Assembly (NCBI GenBank): GCA_018267625.1
Contig: JAFDYC010000095.1
Location: 1 to 59,593, forward strand
Direction of reading: 5' to 3'
Length of the DNA: 59,593 nt
From: Bacteroidota bacterium
GTDB taxonomy: Bacteria > Bacteroidota > Bacteroidia > Chitinophagales > Chitinophagaceae
Position 1 is the first letter of the stretch. Each line of letters opens with the position of its first letter. Below are positions 43,762-52,678 of the stretch, piece after piece. The position numbers and the translations under genes were made by a program. The notes beneath the pieces are model-generated. The model had not been told where the DNA came from, searched no databases, and saw nothing but the letters and a program-made list of their open reading frames with translations.

Positions 43762-44994
43762 TTAGAAATCGTAGGTAAGGCCAATGCCTGGTGTAATGGC
43801 TTTTGTCTGATAGGTACCTCCAAAGGCTGCTTCATCATAGGTAGCCTGGCGTTTTTCAGAACTAACATATTCAACTGCGGCCAGCAAATTCAGGCTCTTA
43901 GCCAACTTATAACTCAGGCCTGCAGAAAGAATAATTCTGTTTGCATCGGGGAGGTCGGGAGACACAAACCCATCGCGTACCGGAGTAGGGTCATAGGCAG
44001 CACCCAGCATGATGGCGAGTGCATCGGTAGCCTGATAATGACCTCCTAAACGGGCGGCAATTCGATTTTGATACAGGCGCGGAGAAGATGTGCGTTTGCT
44101 GCCATTGACTTCATCCGCATAATTGAAGGCGAGAGAGTCGTATGCTTTCCAGCCTACCAAGTTAAAGTCTAATTGAATCGTGAAGCGACTCAGTGGTTTC
44201 CAGGCAGCACCCACGGACAATACTTCGGGCAGGGGAAGTGTTGCATCAAACGAGGTGTTGGGGAAATTTCCGGCTATGGCTGCGGGCATATTACTAAAAG
44301 TTACATCGCCGTCTTTCACGCGCATGTCCACGCGGCTGCGGTACGTAATGCCAAAATGCAACTGCTCACTGGCTTTTAAAGAGATGCCAATGTTGTAGCC
44401 CATGCCGGAAGCCTTGCCTTTCAATTCAGCATGCCCATCCAAACCCTGGCTGTTTTGCACGGGCATTGCGCGGGTAATGTCTGTGTGCCCTGTAGCAAAA
44501 ATGATTCCCGCACCAATGGATACGCCATCACTAATTCGATATGAGAGCGTGGGCTGGATGAAAATAGATTGTAGGTAGATGGACTGAGTGACGTATCTGC
44601 CGGTCCAGTTATCATCCCAGGTAGTACCTGACCCAAAGGGAGTGTACACACCCACACCAAATCCTAAGCGGTCAGCGCCCTTTAGGGTACCCCCCACATA
44701 GATGTTGAACGGTGTGAAGGTGGCATTGGTCGTACGTGCCGTCTGCCCGGTGGTTTGGTTCAGATATTCTACGCGGGGCATAATAAACTGCACGCTGGCA
44801 TAGGCCTGAAGGCTCGTCAGCCTGGCCAAGCCGCCCGGGTTATAAAAGATGGTGGATGCATCCCAGGGCATCGCCGTGCCGCCGCCGCCCATAGCAAGTT
44901 GGCGCAGCCCCTGAAGGTTGAGCTGGTAGCCTGCGCTAAAAGCCGCAGCCGTGGGCAACAACAGCGCGGCAGTAATGAGTGCGTGTTTTCTCAT
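43762..44994 (-). CDS. OmpP1/FadL family outer-membrane transporter
   Basis: A 410-residue outer-membrane beta-barrel for hydrophobic compounds. A signal peptide (to about AAAFSAG) is followed by the family hatch segment YQLNLQGLRQLAMGGGGTAMP (about residues 23-43) and 'ASTIFYNPGGLARL'. The C-terminus ends in aromatic Phe (GIGLTYDF), the BAM signal. FadL-type proteins import long-chain fatty acids, and relatives import aromatic hydrocarbons. It is the first gene of an operon with the SGNH hydrolase, driven by the promoter at 45015-45045. Confidence 0.92.
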   Translation of the reverse strand: MRKHALITAALLLPTAAAFSAGYQLNLQGLRQLAMGGGGTAMPWDASTIFYNPGGLARLTSLQAYASVQFIMPRVEYLNQTTGQTARTTNATFTPFNIYVGGTLKGADRLGFGVGVYTPFGSGTTWDDNWTGRYVTQSIYLQSIFIQPTLSYRISDGVSIGAGIIFATGHTDITRAMPVQNSQGLDGHAELKGKASGMGYNIGISLKASEQLHFGITYRSRVDMRVKDGDVTFSNMPAAIAGNFPNTSFDATLPLPEVLSVGAAWKPLSRFTIQLDFNLVGWKAYDSLAFNYADEVNGSKRTSSPRLYQNRIAARLGGHYQATDALAIMLGAAYDPTPVRDGFVSPDLPDANRIILSAGLSYKLAKSLNLLAAVEYVSSEKRQATYDEAAFGGTYQTKAITPGIGLTYDF

Positions 44995-45014
44995 AAAGCA
45001 GATAATGTGTCCGG

Positions 45015-45045
45015 TGAAGATAGTTCAGCACTTAAGATTACCAAA
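45015..45045 (-). promoter_or_regulatory. Promoter of the FadL-GDSL operon
   Basis: On the minus strand TTTG (45045-45042), spacer 19 bp, then TATCTTCA (45022-45015), which has two mismatches to TAnnTTTG. The ATG at 44994 follows 20 bp later. Confidence 0.4.
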
Positions 45046-45083
45046 AGCGAAACATCCACATAATTGCCTGCTTACTACACACA

Positions 45084-45794
45084 TCAAAACCCCGCTAAAC
45101 CAATAGTGCACACGCTGACCCGCAAATGGGAGATGGAACATAGGGCTGCGGATGCGGCTTCTAAAGTGGCCCCGGTAGTGAGCACATCATCCACCAGCAG
45201 CACATGTGCTTCCGGCGGAAGCACCGCCCCATTAGCTTCGAATGCGCCTCGTACATTGTGTATCCGTTCTTCCCGGTTTTTCTGTGTCTGGCTTTCTGTG
45301 TGGCGTGTCCTTCTTAATGCTTTTTCCGCAAGGGGCACTTGCAGCAAACGGGCCATTCCTTTTGCAATCCATACACTTTGGTTATAGCCGCGCAGCCGCT
45401 CTTTTTTTGGATGCAGCGGCACGGGAACAATCACGTTGATATCGCCCATCCAGGTAGTTTCAAGCAAGTCTAATGCAGCCTGGGTGCCCAGATACGTACC
45501 TATGTTTTTCCGCCCGGCATACTTCAACCGATGCAGCAGATGCTGCAGCAGGCCCCCATTGCTGAAGTAGCAAAAGGCCGTGGCCTGTTCGTAAGCAACC
45601 CGGCCTGCAAGCCGCAAGGCAGCTTCATTATCTGCGCGGTGATGAAATCGGGTGCGCGGCAATGCCGCCAGGCAACTCAGGCAAAGCACTTCTTCTTGTC
45701 GCAATAAAGGCTCACGGCAACCTTCACACAACCTGGGGAACAACAGATGCGATGCCCCGTAAGTCAGCTCACGAAGCAGGGTTGGGAAGGCCAT
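45084..45794 (-). CDS. comF: ComF family phosphoribosyltransferase-like protein
   Basis: A 236-residue protein with an N-terminal zinc finger (C23-x2-C26 ... C38-x2-C41) followed by a type I phosphoribosyltransferase domain with the PRPP-binding loop VLLVDDVLTTGAT (about residues 196-208). ComF helps DNA uptake during competence in several bacteria; the substrate of the PRTase domain is unknown. It is a single gene. Its 5' side faces a 341-bp gap. Confidence 0.93.
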   Translation of the reverse strand: MAFPTLLRELTYGASHLLFPRLCEGCREPLLRQEEVLCLSCLAALPRTRFHHRADNEAALRLAGRVAYEQATAFCYFSNGGLLQHLLHRLKYAGRKNIGTYLGTQAALDLLETTWMGDINVIVPVPLHPKKERLRGYNQSVWIAKGMARLLQVPLAEKALRRTRHTESQTQKNREERIHNVRGAFEANGAVLPPEAHVLLVDDVLTTGATLEAASAALCSISHLRVSVCTIGLAGF

Positions 45795-46065
45795 GCCCTA
45801 AGATAGCCTGCGCCTCGTGCCTCTGGTAACCACAGGGATGATTAAGCAAAGCTTTGTGCTGTCTGTTCTGGGTATCGGCGTACAATTTTTTGGAAGCAGG
45901 CAGTTGCACCCGGTTACGGCATCCTTTCCTGCCCTCGTTTTCAGGAGCGAAGCCTTCAGCAATATTTTCAGCACTCCTTTCTCGGGAAAATGAACATGGT
46001 GTAGCATCTACTTTGAAGCAAAATATTCTGCTCTGCATCAGAAGATACCTCTCTGTATTGTCCTG
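45795..46065. other. Intergenic stretch without a recognised gene
   Basis: The 341-bp gap between comF and the small lipoprotein gene ends with a terminator (46066-46095). In the remainder I see only short open frames without homology signals, no repeat copy, and no clear TAnnTTTG. It may hold the comF promoter. Confidence 0.5.
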
Positions 46066-46095
46066 AAAAAGGCTGCCTCTTACAGCAGCCTCTTT
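46066..46095 (-). terminator. Intrinsic terminator after the small lipoprotein gene
   Basis: On the minus strand AGGCTGC-TGTAAGAG-GCAGCCT is followed by TTTT; the A-rich flank on the other side makes it partly symmetric. Confidence 0.8.
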
Positions 46096-46135
46096 TCACC
46101 AAAAAAAATAATGACGAAAAAGTACGCCGGGCTTT

Positions 46136-46450
46136 TTACTCACGCTTGATATCGTCCAGGCTGATAATCTGCATGGGATTTTGGGGCATGCAGTTGCTTT
46201 CCTTGCCTGTGTTGGTGTATTTCACGAGCACGGGCAAACTGTCGTATTGAAAGGCTGAAGGCACATACACCGGTTTCACCATCTGCCCGTTTGTGAAGCG
46301 AAGCAAATAGCCGCAGCCACTGGGGGTGAGGTCATTGCTTCGGATGACGAGTGCCTGGGAGTAGCCATCATCGCGTTTTTTACAAGAAGGGGTAAATGCA
46401 AAAGCCAGCATCAGGCCGGCAGCAACTGTCAGGTAAAGAAATGGACGCAT
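46136..46450 (-). CDS. Small lipoprotein of unknown function
   Basis: A 104-residue protein starting MRPFLYLTVAAGLMLAF with lipobox FTPSC (Cys at about residue 23), then KKRDDG. The mature part has two further Cys (SGCGYLL and ESNCMPQ) that could form a disulfide. I do not recognise the family. The frame is open upstream through the end of the VanZ gene, but the signal peptide fixes the start at 46450. It follows VanZ by 67 bp. Confidence 0.75.
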   Translation of the reverse strand: MRPFLYLTVAAGLMLAFAFTPSCKKRDDGYSQALVIRSNDLTPSGCGYLLRFTNGQMVKPVYVPSAFQYDSLPVLVKYTNTGKESNCMPQNPMQIISLDDIKRE

Positions 46451-46517
46451 CGGGGGCAAAATAAAAAAAATAGAGCGGGATTGAAGGGAATTTGAAAACT
46501 GTTTGAGAAGAGGTTCA

Positions 46518-46925
46518 TCAGCCGGAGGTCGAATGTCGGGCGCATCTCCACTGGCCCAGGCGGAAAAGGAGTGCGCCAAGAGCCCCTCCGATTGCATTGG
46601 CCAGGGCATCCTCAACATCTTTACTACGGCCCAGTTGTGGCAGCCAGCCTTGCAGGCATTCTACCAGCCAGCCTAGTGCTACACTAATCAGAAACACCAG
46701 CAGCAGAAATCCTGGTTTCCTGCCCGGGAAGGCACAGAGCCAAACAAAGGCGAAGACACCGAAAAGGACCAGATGTGTCCACTTGTCCATAAAGGGAACA
46801 TCCGTCTTGGGTAGTTCATTGCCCGGCCAGAGGCAGGCGATGAATATGCCCAGAGTCCAAATCAATGCCAGCCACAGGAACAGTTTCCGGTAGGGAGAGG
46901 CAGTTACGAACAGGTTGTGGAGCAT
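46518..46925 (-). CDS. VanZ family membrane protein
   Basis: A 135-residue protein with about four membrane helices. The VanZ-like blocks 'CLWPGNELPK', 'MDKWTHLVLFGVFAF' and 'GWLVECLQGWLPQLGRSKDVEDALANAIGGALGAL' are clear. VanZ proteins are linked to teicoplanin resistance in enterococci; most bacterial members have no known role. Its ATG overlaps the gcvH stop codon by one base (TGATG), so it is translationally coupled to gcvH, a neighbour pair common in Bacteroidota. Confidence 0.9.
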   Translation of the reverse strand: MLHNLFVTASPYRKLFLWLALIWTLGIFIACLWPGNELPKTDVPFMDKWTHLVLFGVFAFVWLCAFPGRKPGFLLLVFLISVALGWLVECLQGWLPQLGRSKDVEDALANAIGGALGALLFRLGQWRCARHSTSG

Positions 46926-47305
46926 CAGGCACCAACGTGGATGCTATAGGCAGCCGTGTCCATCAGTTGTGCAACATCTTCCGGGTTGCTCAGCTTCATT
47001 TTCACCATCCAGCCTTTGCCATAGGGGTCTTGATTGACAAATTCAGGGTTGCCCTCCAGGTCGGGGTTCACTTCGGTGACGGTACCCTTAACGGGCAGGT
47101 AGAGGTCGCTGACGGTTTTCACAGCTTCCACCGTGCCAAATACTTCGCCTTCCTGAAGCTCCTTGCCCAGTGCGCTGATTTCAACATACACGATGTCTCC
47201 CAACTCGTGCTGGGCAAAATCAGTAATGCCAACGGTAGCCATATCGCCTTCGATACGCAGCCATTCGTGGTCTTTGGTGTATTTCAGTGCTTCGGGTACT
47301 TGCAT
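46925..47305 (-). CDS. gcvH: Glycine cleavage system H protein
   Basis: A 126-residue lipoyl carrier protein of the glycine cleavage system. The lipoylation site is Lys63 in GTVEAVKTVSDLYLP. The N-terminus 'YTKDHEWLRIEGDMATVGITDFAQHELGDIVYVE' is typical, as is the length. It shuttles the aminomethyl group between the P, T and L proteins, none of which is in the window. On the minus strand upstream, TATTTTTA at 47339-47332 is a near match to the -7 element. Confidence 0.97.
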   Translation of the reverse strand: MQVPEALKYTKDHEWLRIEGDMATVGITDFAQHELGDIVYVEISALGKELQEGEVFGTVEAVKTVSDLYLPVKGTVTEVNPDLEGNPEFVNQDPYGKGWMVKMKLSNPEDVAQLMDTAAYSIHVGA

Positions 47306-47487
47306 GGTTGAGGGTGCGTTTTTTATTGCGGTAAAAATAGCTCAATGAAGTTGGAGCAAAGGAGAAATTCATGGGTAAGAATCTCCACGAAACCGGGTTC
47401 AAAATTTTAACGCATTCGTTCCGGGAATCATCCGGCTGGCGATAACCGGGAAGCCTACTTTCAACCCTTCAAAAAATCACAGGCAGG

Positions 47488-48282
47488 ATGCGTAACAACC
47501 ACGAAATAGACTACCAGATTGTTGGTGAGGAAATGCAGTATGTAGCTATTGAATTAGACCCTCAGGAAACTGCTATCGCTGAAGCCGGCGCTTTTATGAT
47601 GATGGATGACGGCATCCAAATGCAGACCATTTTCGGCGATGGAAGTCAGGAGCAAGGAGCGGGAGTATTGGGTAAACTTTTTTCCGCAGGGAAACGAATC
47701 CTGGTTGGCGAAAGCCTGTTCATGACGGCTTTTACAAATGTGGGTGCCGGCAAGCGCCAGGTTGCTTTTGCTTCGCCCTATCCGGGCAAGATTGTCCCGA
47801 TGGATTTGCAATTGCTGGGCGGAAAAATGATTTGCCAGAAAGATGCCTTTCTCTGTGCAGCCAAGGGCGTCAGCATCGGGATTGAATTTCAAAAACGCCT
47901 GGGCACCGGCCTCTTCGGCGGGGAAGGATTTATCATGGAAAAATTAGAGGGTGACGGGATGGCCTTTGTCCATGCAGGCGGGCATGTGTTCGAGCGCGAA
48001 TTGCAAAGTGGCGAATTGCTCAAAGTGGACACCGGCTGCTTAGTAGCCTTTACCCAAACGGTTGACTATGACTTCCAATTTATAGGCGGCATAAAAAACA
48101 CACTTTTTGGTGGAGAAGGGGTCTTCTTTGCAACGCTACGTGGCCCCGGAAAGGTCTGGATTCAAACCCTGCCTGTCAGCAGGCTGGCCAGCCGCATTCT
48201 TCAATACGGAACGGTAAAGCGCAAAGAAGAAGGGAGTGTGTTGGGCGGCTTGGGCAATCTGCTGGACGGAGACGGTTGGTAA
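47488..48282 (+). CDS. AIM24/TIGR00266 family protein
   Basis: A 264-residue protein of the AIM24 family with a beta-helical fold of tubby-like type. Recognised blocks are '[33 protein letters not shown]', '[30 protein letters not shown]' and '[22 protein letters not shown]'. The mitochondrial namesake affects inner-membrane organisation; the bacterial role is unknown. It has no signal peptide. It is a single gene; TACTTTCA at 47456-47463 may be part of its promoter. Confidence 0.88.
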   Translation: MRNNHEIDYQIVGEEMQYVAIELDPQETAIAEAGAFMMMDDGIQMQTIFGDGSQEQGAGVLGKLFSAGKRILVGESLFMTAFTNVGAGKRQVAFASPYPGKIVPMDLQLLGGKMICQKDAFLCAAKGVSIGIEFQKRLGTGLFGGEGFIMEKLEGDGMAFVHAGGHVFERELQSGELLKVDTGCLVAFTQTVDYDFQFIGGIKNTLFGGEGVFFATLRGPGKVWIQTLPVSRLASRILQYGTVKRKEEGSVLGGLGNLLDGDGW

Positions 48283-48334
48283 GTCGAATCAAACCCTGCA
48301 ATTTTTCGAACCCGTCTTTTGGTATTGAACCCCC

Positions 48335-48718
48335 TCATCCTACCAACTGAACAAATAATTCTTCCAGGCTTTTTTCTGCCCGTTCACACAGGCCCGGATG
48401 CGGACGAGAGGTTTGCACAATCGTGCTTCGGACGGCAGTGAGCCAGCGGAACCGTGCCGGCAGCTCTAATAATGCGATTGGGCCCGCATCTTTTGCACCT
48501 TCAGAAATCCGTTTAAATGAATCCAGGCTCTCTTTGATGATTTCCAAATTGGCATGGGGGCAGACGGCAAGGATTCGCTGTTCATCGAGTGCAATGCGAG
48601 CCTGAAGAAAACGCTGCCGGGAGCAAAAAAGGATCACTCCGGCATTGATAAACTCTTCCCGTTCCACACGCGGCACGATGCGGATAACGGCATATTCAAA
48701 CAAGTCCTTTGCGGGCAT
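48335..48718 (-). CDS. DUF3037 domain protein
   Basis: A 127-residue cytosolic protein with the DUF3037 pattern: 'FEYAVIRIVPRVEREEFINAGVILFC' at the N-terminus and 'RFRWLTAVRSTIVQTSRPHPGL' near the C-terminus. Function unknown. It overlaps the upstream HipA-like kinase gene by 23 bp. The two domains recur as a pair in many genomes, which suggests they act together. Confidence 0.88.
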   Translation of the reverse strand: MPAKDLFEYAVIRIVPRVEREEFINAGVILFCSRQRFLQARIALDEQRILAVCPHANLEIIKESLDSFKRISEGAKDAGPIALLELPARFRWLTAVRSTIVQTSRPHPGLCERAEKSLEELFVQLVG

Positions 48719-49487
48719 CCTGAGCAGCGTTTACAAAAATGGAAGCCTGGGCAATGCGCTCATTCAAAAATTGAGCATAAGCCTGACGATGACTGCAAAC
48801 ATCCGGGAAGTAAGGTTCATTTCCCAGCCAGTCTTCGGGAATTAATGCTACGATTGACTGCACCTGCTCCGGGCTGAGCAACACACGGCATTCTTCGTTG
48901 GCCTGATCCAGAACAGATGCCTGCGCTAACAAGACATGGTCTTTTATGAGCACAAAAGGATTGACTGCCCTGGTTTCCCAGCTAGCCCAATCATTATGAA
49001 AATAAAATGAAGCCCCGTGGTCAATGAGCCAGAGTGCATCCTTCCAAAGCAATAAGTTGGTGTTACGAAAACTGCGGTCCACGTTCATGATGAGTGCATC
49101 CAGCCATACAATTTTTGATGCCTCCTTAGGTTCGATAGCTTTCAGGTTGGAGTCATAAGTGACGGCTCCCTGCAAATAATGTAAGCCCAGATTGAGCCCG
49201 GTACTGGCCTTGAGCAAATCCTGAATTTCTTCATCGGGCTCACTGCGTCCAAAGGCTTCATCCAGGTCGGCAAACACGAGCTCCGGTACATTCAGGCCGA
49301 GAGCTCTTGCCAGCTCAGCGCCCAGCAAATCTGCAATGAGTGCATTCGGCCCCTGACCGGCTCCGCGAAATTTCAGCACATACAAAAAGCCATCGTCTGC
49401 CTCAGCTATTGCCGGTAATGAGCCGCCTTCGCGTAAGGGCGTTACATATCGAATCACGGAAACCCGTCTCAATTCTGATGGGAGCAT
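48696..49487 (-). CDS. HipA-like kinase family protein
   Basis: A 263-residue protein with a stand-alone HipA-like kinase fold. The nucleotide-binding strand is 'FLYVLKFRGAGQGPNALIAD' (about residues 34-53). The catalytic loop is IMNVDRSFRNTNLL (N135-x-D137-R138 ... N144) and the metal-binding motif is LIDHG (D156). It lacks the N-terminal HipA-N1 domain and there is no HipB-like repressor beside it, so it is not a classical hipBA toxin-antitoxin. Its stable partner is the overlapping DUF3037 gene downstream. Substrate unknown. Confidence 0.83.
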   Translation of the reverse strand: MLPSELRRVSVIRYVTPLREGGSLPAIAEADDGFLYVLKFRGAGQGPNALIADLLGAELARALGLNVPELVFADLDEAFGRSEPDEEIQDLLKASTGLNLGLHYLQGAVTYDSNLKAIEPKEASKIVWLDALIMNVDRSFRNTNLLLWKDALWLIDHGASFYFHNDWASWETRAVNPFVLIKDHVLLAQASVLDQANEECRVLLSPEQVQSIVALIPEDWLGNEPYFPDVCSHRQAYAQFLNERIAQASIFVNAAQDARKGLV

Positions 49488-49678
49488 GAAGAAGCAATAG
49501 TAAGCAGCCCGGATGGATAGCCTGTTTTATGTAGGAGGCGCAGCAGAAGATGCTAAAAGGATTTTCTTATAGAAGTAGCTGAATGAACTAATTTTGAGCC
49601 CTGACGCAGCATTTGCCCCCGAATATCTTGTGGCTATTTAATTAAACATTTTGCCCGTCAATCCCTTGTTTCTTTTTT

Positions 49679-50341
49679 ATGGAGTATAACACGACCCGTG
49701 AGGCTTTGGAGATGCCTGAATATGGACGAACGGTGCAGAGCATGGCAGAATATCTGCTGACGATTGAAGACCGAAGCCTGCGCTTGAAAAATGCGGAAGC
49801 AGTGATTGACGTAATGTCCATCCTGAATCCACAGCTCAAACAACAGGAAAACTACCGCCACAAACTCTGGGATCACCTCCATCAAATGACCGGCTTCAAG
49901 CTGGATGTGGACGGCCCCTTTGAGAAGCCTAATCCAGAGGAACTGCACAAGAAACCCAGCCCACTGCCCTATCCGGCCCGCCCGGTAAAAAACAAGCATC
50001 TGGGTACTACTATTGAACAGCTAATCGAAAAAGCGAAGGCAGAATCAGACCCTGAAAAGAAGGCCAGTTTCACACAACACATCGCATACTTCATGAAACT
50101 GGCCTATGCCAACTGGCATAAAGAACCCGTACACGATGATATGATTCGGGCTGAACTGGCTCAGATTTCCGGCGGTGCACTGAATTATGAACCAGATGGT
50201 GGATTCTATGTGCATGTGGACTTGCGGCAGCCTCAGAATTTCAAGAAGAAAAAGAACCGGGGCAATTATCAGCAGAGCAATTACCAACAAGGCAATTTCA
50301 ACAAAAAAAGAAAGTACAAGAAGAATAAGGGCGGCATGTGA
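49679..50341 (+). CDS. DUF4290 domain protein
   Basis: A 220-residue cytosolic protein of the DUF4290 family, known only from Bacteroidota. It has 'MEYNTTREALEMPEYGRTVQSMAEYLLTIEDRSLR' at the N-terminus and 'HIAYFMKLAYANWHKEPVHDD' in the middle, and a strongly basic Asn/Gln/Lys-rich tail (KKKKNRGNYQQSNYQQ...), which may bind RNA or be disordered. It lies 70 bp upstream of murA, a conserved neighbourhood in this group, so a link to cell-wall synthesis is plausible. Function unknown. Confidence 0.88.
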   Translation: MEYNTTREALEMPEYGRTVQSMAEYLLTIEDRSLRLKNAEAVIDVMSILNPQLKQQENYRHKLWDHLHQMTGFKLDVDGPFEKPNPEELHKKPSPLPYPARPVKNKHLGTTIEQLIEKAKAESDPEKKASFTQHIAYFMKLAYANWHKEPVHDDMIRAELAQISGGALNYEPDGGFYVHVDLRQPQNFKKKKNRGNYQQSNYQQGNFNKKRKYKKNKGGM

Positions 50342-50411
50342 TTGACGGGATTGTCGTATGGTTGTAGCCCCATGGCCTCCGCCTTCATTTCCTTCAAGCT
50401 CCTTTTTCACC

Positions 50412-51716
50412 ATGAACGCCTTTGAAATTCGTGGCAACCGCCCGCTTCAGGGCAGTATTTCGCCGCAAGGTGCCAAGAACGAAGCCTTACAAGTGCTTTG
50501 CGCTGCCCTGCTCACGAACGAGCCTGTGCATTACAGCAACGTTCCCGATATCGTGGACGTAAACCTCCTCATCGAGTTGCTCAGCGACATGGGCGTGAAG
50601 GTGACCCGAGGTAAAAAAGGAGAAATAACCCTACAGGCTGACGAGATTGATGTGGATTATTTCTCAGGGCAGACTTTTAAACGAAAAAGCGGAAAACTGC
50701 GGGGTGCCGTGATGGTAGCCGGCCCCATGCTGGCCCGTTTTCGAAAGGCTCAGATTCCGCAACCAGGTGGTGATAAGATTGGCCGTAGAAGACTCGACAC
50801 GCACATACGTGGTTTCGAAAGGCTGGGAGTCCGGTTTTCCTACGATGAAGAGCAATACCTCTTTCATCTCAGCGCGGAACAGCTCCGTGGTGGGTATATT
50901 CTGATGGATGAGCCATCCGTAACCGGCACGGCCAATATCCTGATGGCGGCAGTGCTGGCAGAAGGGGAAACAACCCTGTACAACGCTGCCTGTGAGCCTT
51001 ATGTCCAGCAGCTCTGTCGCCTGCTCCATGCAATGGGGGCCTGCATTTCAGGCATCGGTTCCAATTGTCTTCAGGTGAAGGGTGTTGCTGTTTTGCATGG
51101 CGCCCGGCATCGCCTGCTGGCAGACATGATTGAGGTGGGGTCGTTTATTGGTCTGGCAGCCATGACCGGCTCTGATATTACCGTCCGGAATGCCGATGTA
51201 GCCCATTTAGGCATCATCCCGGAGACCTTTCGTAAGCTGGGCATTCAGTTGGAAATTTCCGGCGACGACATCCATATCCCGAAACAGGATAGCTACCAGA
51301 TTCAGAGCTTCATTGACGGCTCGGTACTCACCATCTACGACCACCCCTGGCCCGGCTTTACGCCCGACCTGCTGAGCATTGTGCTGGTGGTTGCTACTCA
51401 GGCACGGGGCACGGTGTTGGTTCATCAAAAAATGTTTGAAAGCCGGCTATTCTTCGTGGATAAACTAATAGATATGGGTGCCCAAATCGTGCTCTGCGAC
51501 CCGCACCGCGCAGTAGTCATTGGCCTGGACCATAGCCACAGCCTGAGGGGTATCAACATGGTGTCGCCAGATATCCGTGCCGGGCAGGCGTTGCTCATAG
51601 CTGCTCTTTCGGCTAGAGGTAAAAGCACCATTCAGAATATTGGTCAGATAGACCGGGGGTATGAACGGATTGATGAACGACTGAATGCGCTGGGCGCCGA
51701 TATCAGGCGGGCTTAA
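50412..51716 (+). CDS. murA: UDP-N-acetylglucosamine 1-carboxyvinyltransferase
   Basis: A 434-residue enzyme of the first committed step of peptidoglycan synthesis (enolpyruvyl transfer from PEP to UDP-GlcNAc). The K22/N23 pair (GAKNEALQ) and 'DHPWPGFTPDLLS' are standard. The loop that carries the general acid reads PGGDKIGRRRLDTH: Asp121 replaces the usual Cys (Cys115 of E. coli). This known natural variant keeps activity and abolishes fosfomycin alkylation. ATG 50412 (MNAFEIRGN) is chosen; 18 extra upstream codons in frame are not conserved-looking. It probably shares a transcript with the DUF4290 gene. Confidence 0.96.
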   Translation: MNAFEIRGNRPLQGSISPQGAKNEALQVLCAALLTNEPVHYSNVPDIVDVNLLIELLSDMGVKVTRGKKGEITLQADEIDVDYFSGQTFKRKSGKLRGAVMVAGPMLARFRKAQIPQPGGDKIGRRRLDTHIRGFERLGVRFSYDEEQYLFHLSAEQLRGGYILMDEPSVTGTANILMAAVLAEGETTLYNAACEPYVQQLCRLLHAMGACISGIGSNCLQVKGVAVLHGARHRLLADMIEVGSFIGLAAMTGSDITVRNADVAHLGIIPETFRKLGIQLEISGDDIHIPKQDSYQIQSFIDGSVLTIYDHPWPGFTPDLLSIVLVVATQARGTVLVHQKMFESRLFFVDKLIDMGAQIVLCDPHRAVVIGLDHSHSLRGINMVSPDIRAGQALLIAALSARGKSTIQNIGQIDRGYERIDERLNALGADIRRA

Positions 51717-51803
51717 TACCGTCTTTTCTGAACAATCAGTAATTGGATCAGCAATTAACCCTGCCATACTGCGACAGCTTGTATTGATGTACTTTCAACA
51801 AGC

Positions 51804-52259
51804 ATGGAAGAATTGGTAACAGTACGGACTTATACCTATGCCTATGAAGCAGCGCTTGCTAAGAGCCGTCTTCAGTCAGAAGATATTTATTGCTTCCTGA
51901 AAGATGAGCTGACCATTCAGGCAAACCCTTTTTATTCAAATGCCCTGGGTGGGGTGAAGTTGCAGGTGCCCGCCAGTGAAGTACGTCGCGCGGTGGACAT
52001 TCTCGATACCATGTCTGAAAGGTCTATCGGTGATCAGCCAAAAACTATTTCCGTTCATACTGCGAACGGAATGATTGATGAATGCCCGGCCTGCCTGTCT
52101 GATGAGGTGTCGCCGGTGAAAAAAGCTTCTATGCGCATCTTCGGCCTGAGCCTGTTGTTTCTGGGTTTCCCGCTACCGGTTTTTTCCAGAATGTATCACT
52201 GCTACAACTGTGGCCGCGACATCAAAGTCCTACGTAGCCGGGGCAACAGAAAACCTTAG
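51804..52259 (+). CDS. DUF2007 domain protein with a C-terminal zinc ribbon
   Basis: A 151-residue protein. Residues 1-70 are the DUF2007 'putative signal transducing protein' fold (VTVRTYTYAYEAALAKSRLQSEDI). A C-terminal segment has C94-x2-C97 and C133-x2-C136, a likely split zinc ribbon, around a short hydrophobic helix (about 112-126). DUF2007 resembles PII/ACT-type small folds; function unknown. TACTTTCA at 51790-51797 may be its -7 element. Its end overlaps the convergent gene at 52256 by 4 bp. Confidence 0.85.
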   Translation: MEELVTVRTYTYAYEAALAKSRLQSEDIYCFLKDELTIQANPFYSNALGGVKLQVPASEVRRAVDILDTMSERSIGDQPKTISVHTANGMIDECPACLSDEVSPVKKASMRIFGLSLLFLGFPLPVFSRMYHCYNCGRDIKVLRSRGNRKP

Positions 52260-52633
52260 TCCATTCCCAGGTTGGGCATGTTTCGGAATGGTTTCGGCTC
52301 CGTTGGGCTTTCATCCGGCATTGTTTCGGCATTGCTTTCCGTGCCGGGCAGTTCAGCGGGTGGTTCCTCCGGGCTGATTACCTTTTTCAGCTTTCGAATC
52401 CCATCCTGAAGCCTGCCTTGAAGGATGGTGTCATGCTTCCGGGTGATGAGGCGTTGCAGGTCGGGAATTTCTTCACGTTGCAAGCGCAGTTTTGCGCGCA
52501 TGGATTCATCGCCCGCAGCAATCGTTTCCAAAGCCTGTTGGTAATCGTTGAGAATGTCGCTGAGTACTGCTAAGGGTTGGCCTGATTTGCGCACCCGTTC
52601 CCAAAGTTTTTGCGTTGTTTCTGCAGCATTCAT
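52256..52633 (-). CDS. Hypothetical helical protein
   Basis: A 125-residue protein with no signal peptide. Residues 1 to about 90 are predicted helical (TTQKLWERVRKSGQPLAVLSD, 'LRLQREEIPDLQRLITRKHD'). The last 35 are Pro/Glu-rich and probably disordered (PEEPPAELPGTESNAE). I do not recognise a family. It lies 45 bp downstream of panC on the same strand and may be cotranscribed. Confidence 0.65.
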   Translation of the reverse strand: MNAAETTQKLWERVRKSGQPLAVLSDILNDYQQALETIAAGDESMRAKLRLQREEIPDLQRLITRKHDTILQGRLQDGIRKLKKVISPEEPPAELPGTESNAETMPDESPTEPKPFRNMPNLGMD

Positions 52634-52678
52634 GACGGAAAAATTTTACTGGTGGGAAAACAAAAATAACCGACGGAT

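Noticed and set aside
48696..49487. A classical hipBA toxin-antitoxin module.
   Set aside because: No helix-turn-helix HipB-like gene is adjacent and the HipA N-terminal domain is missing.
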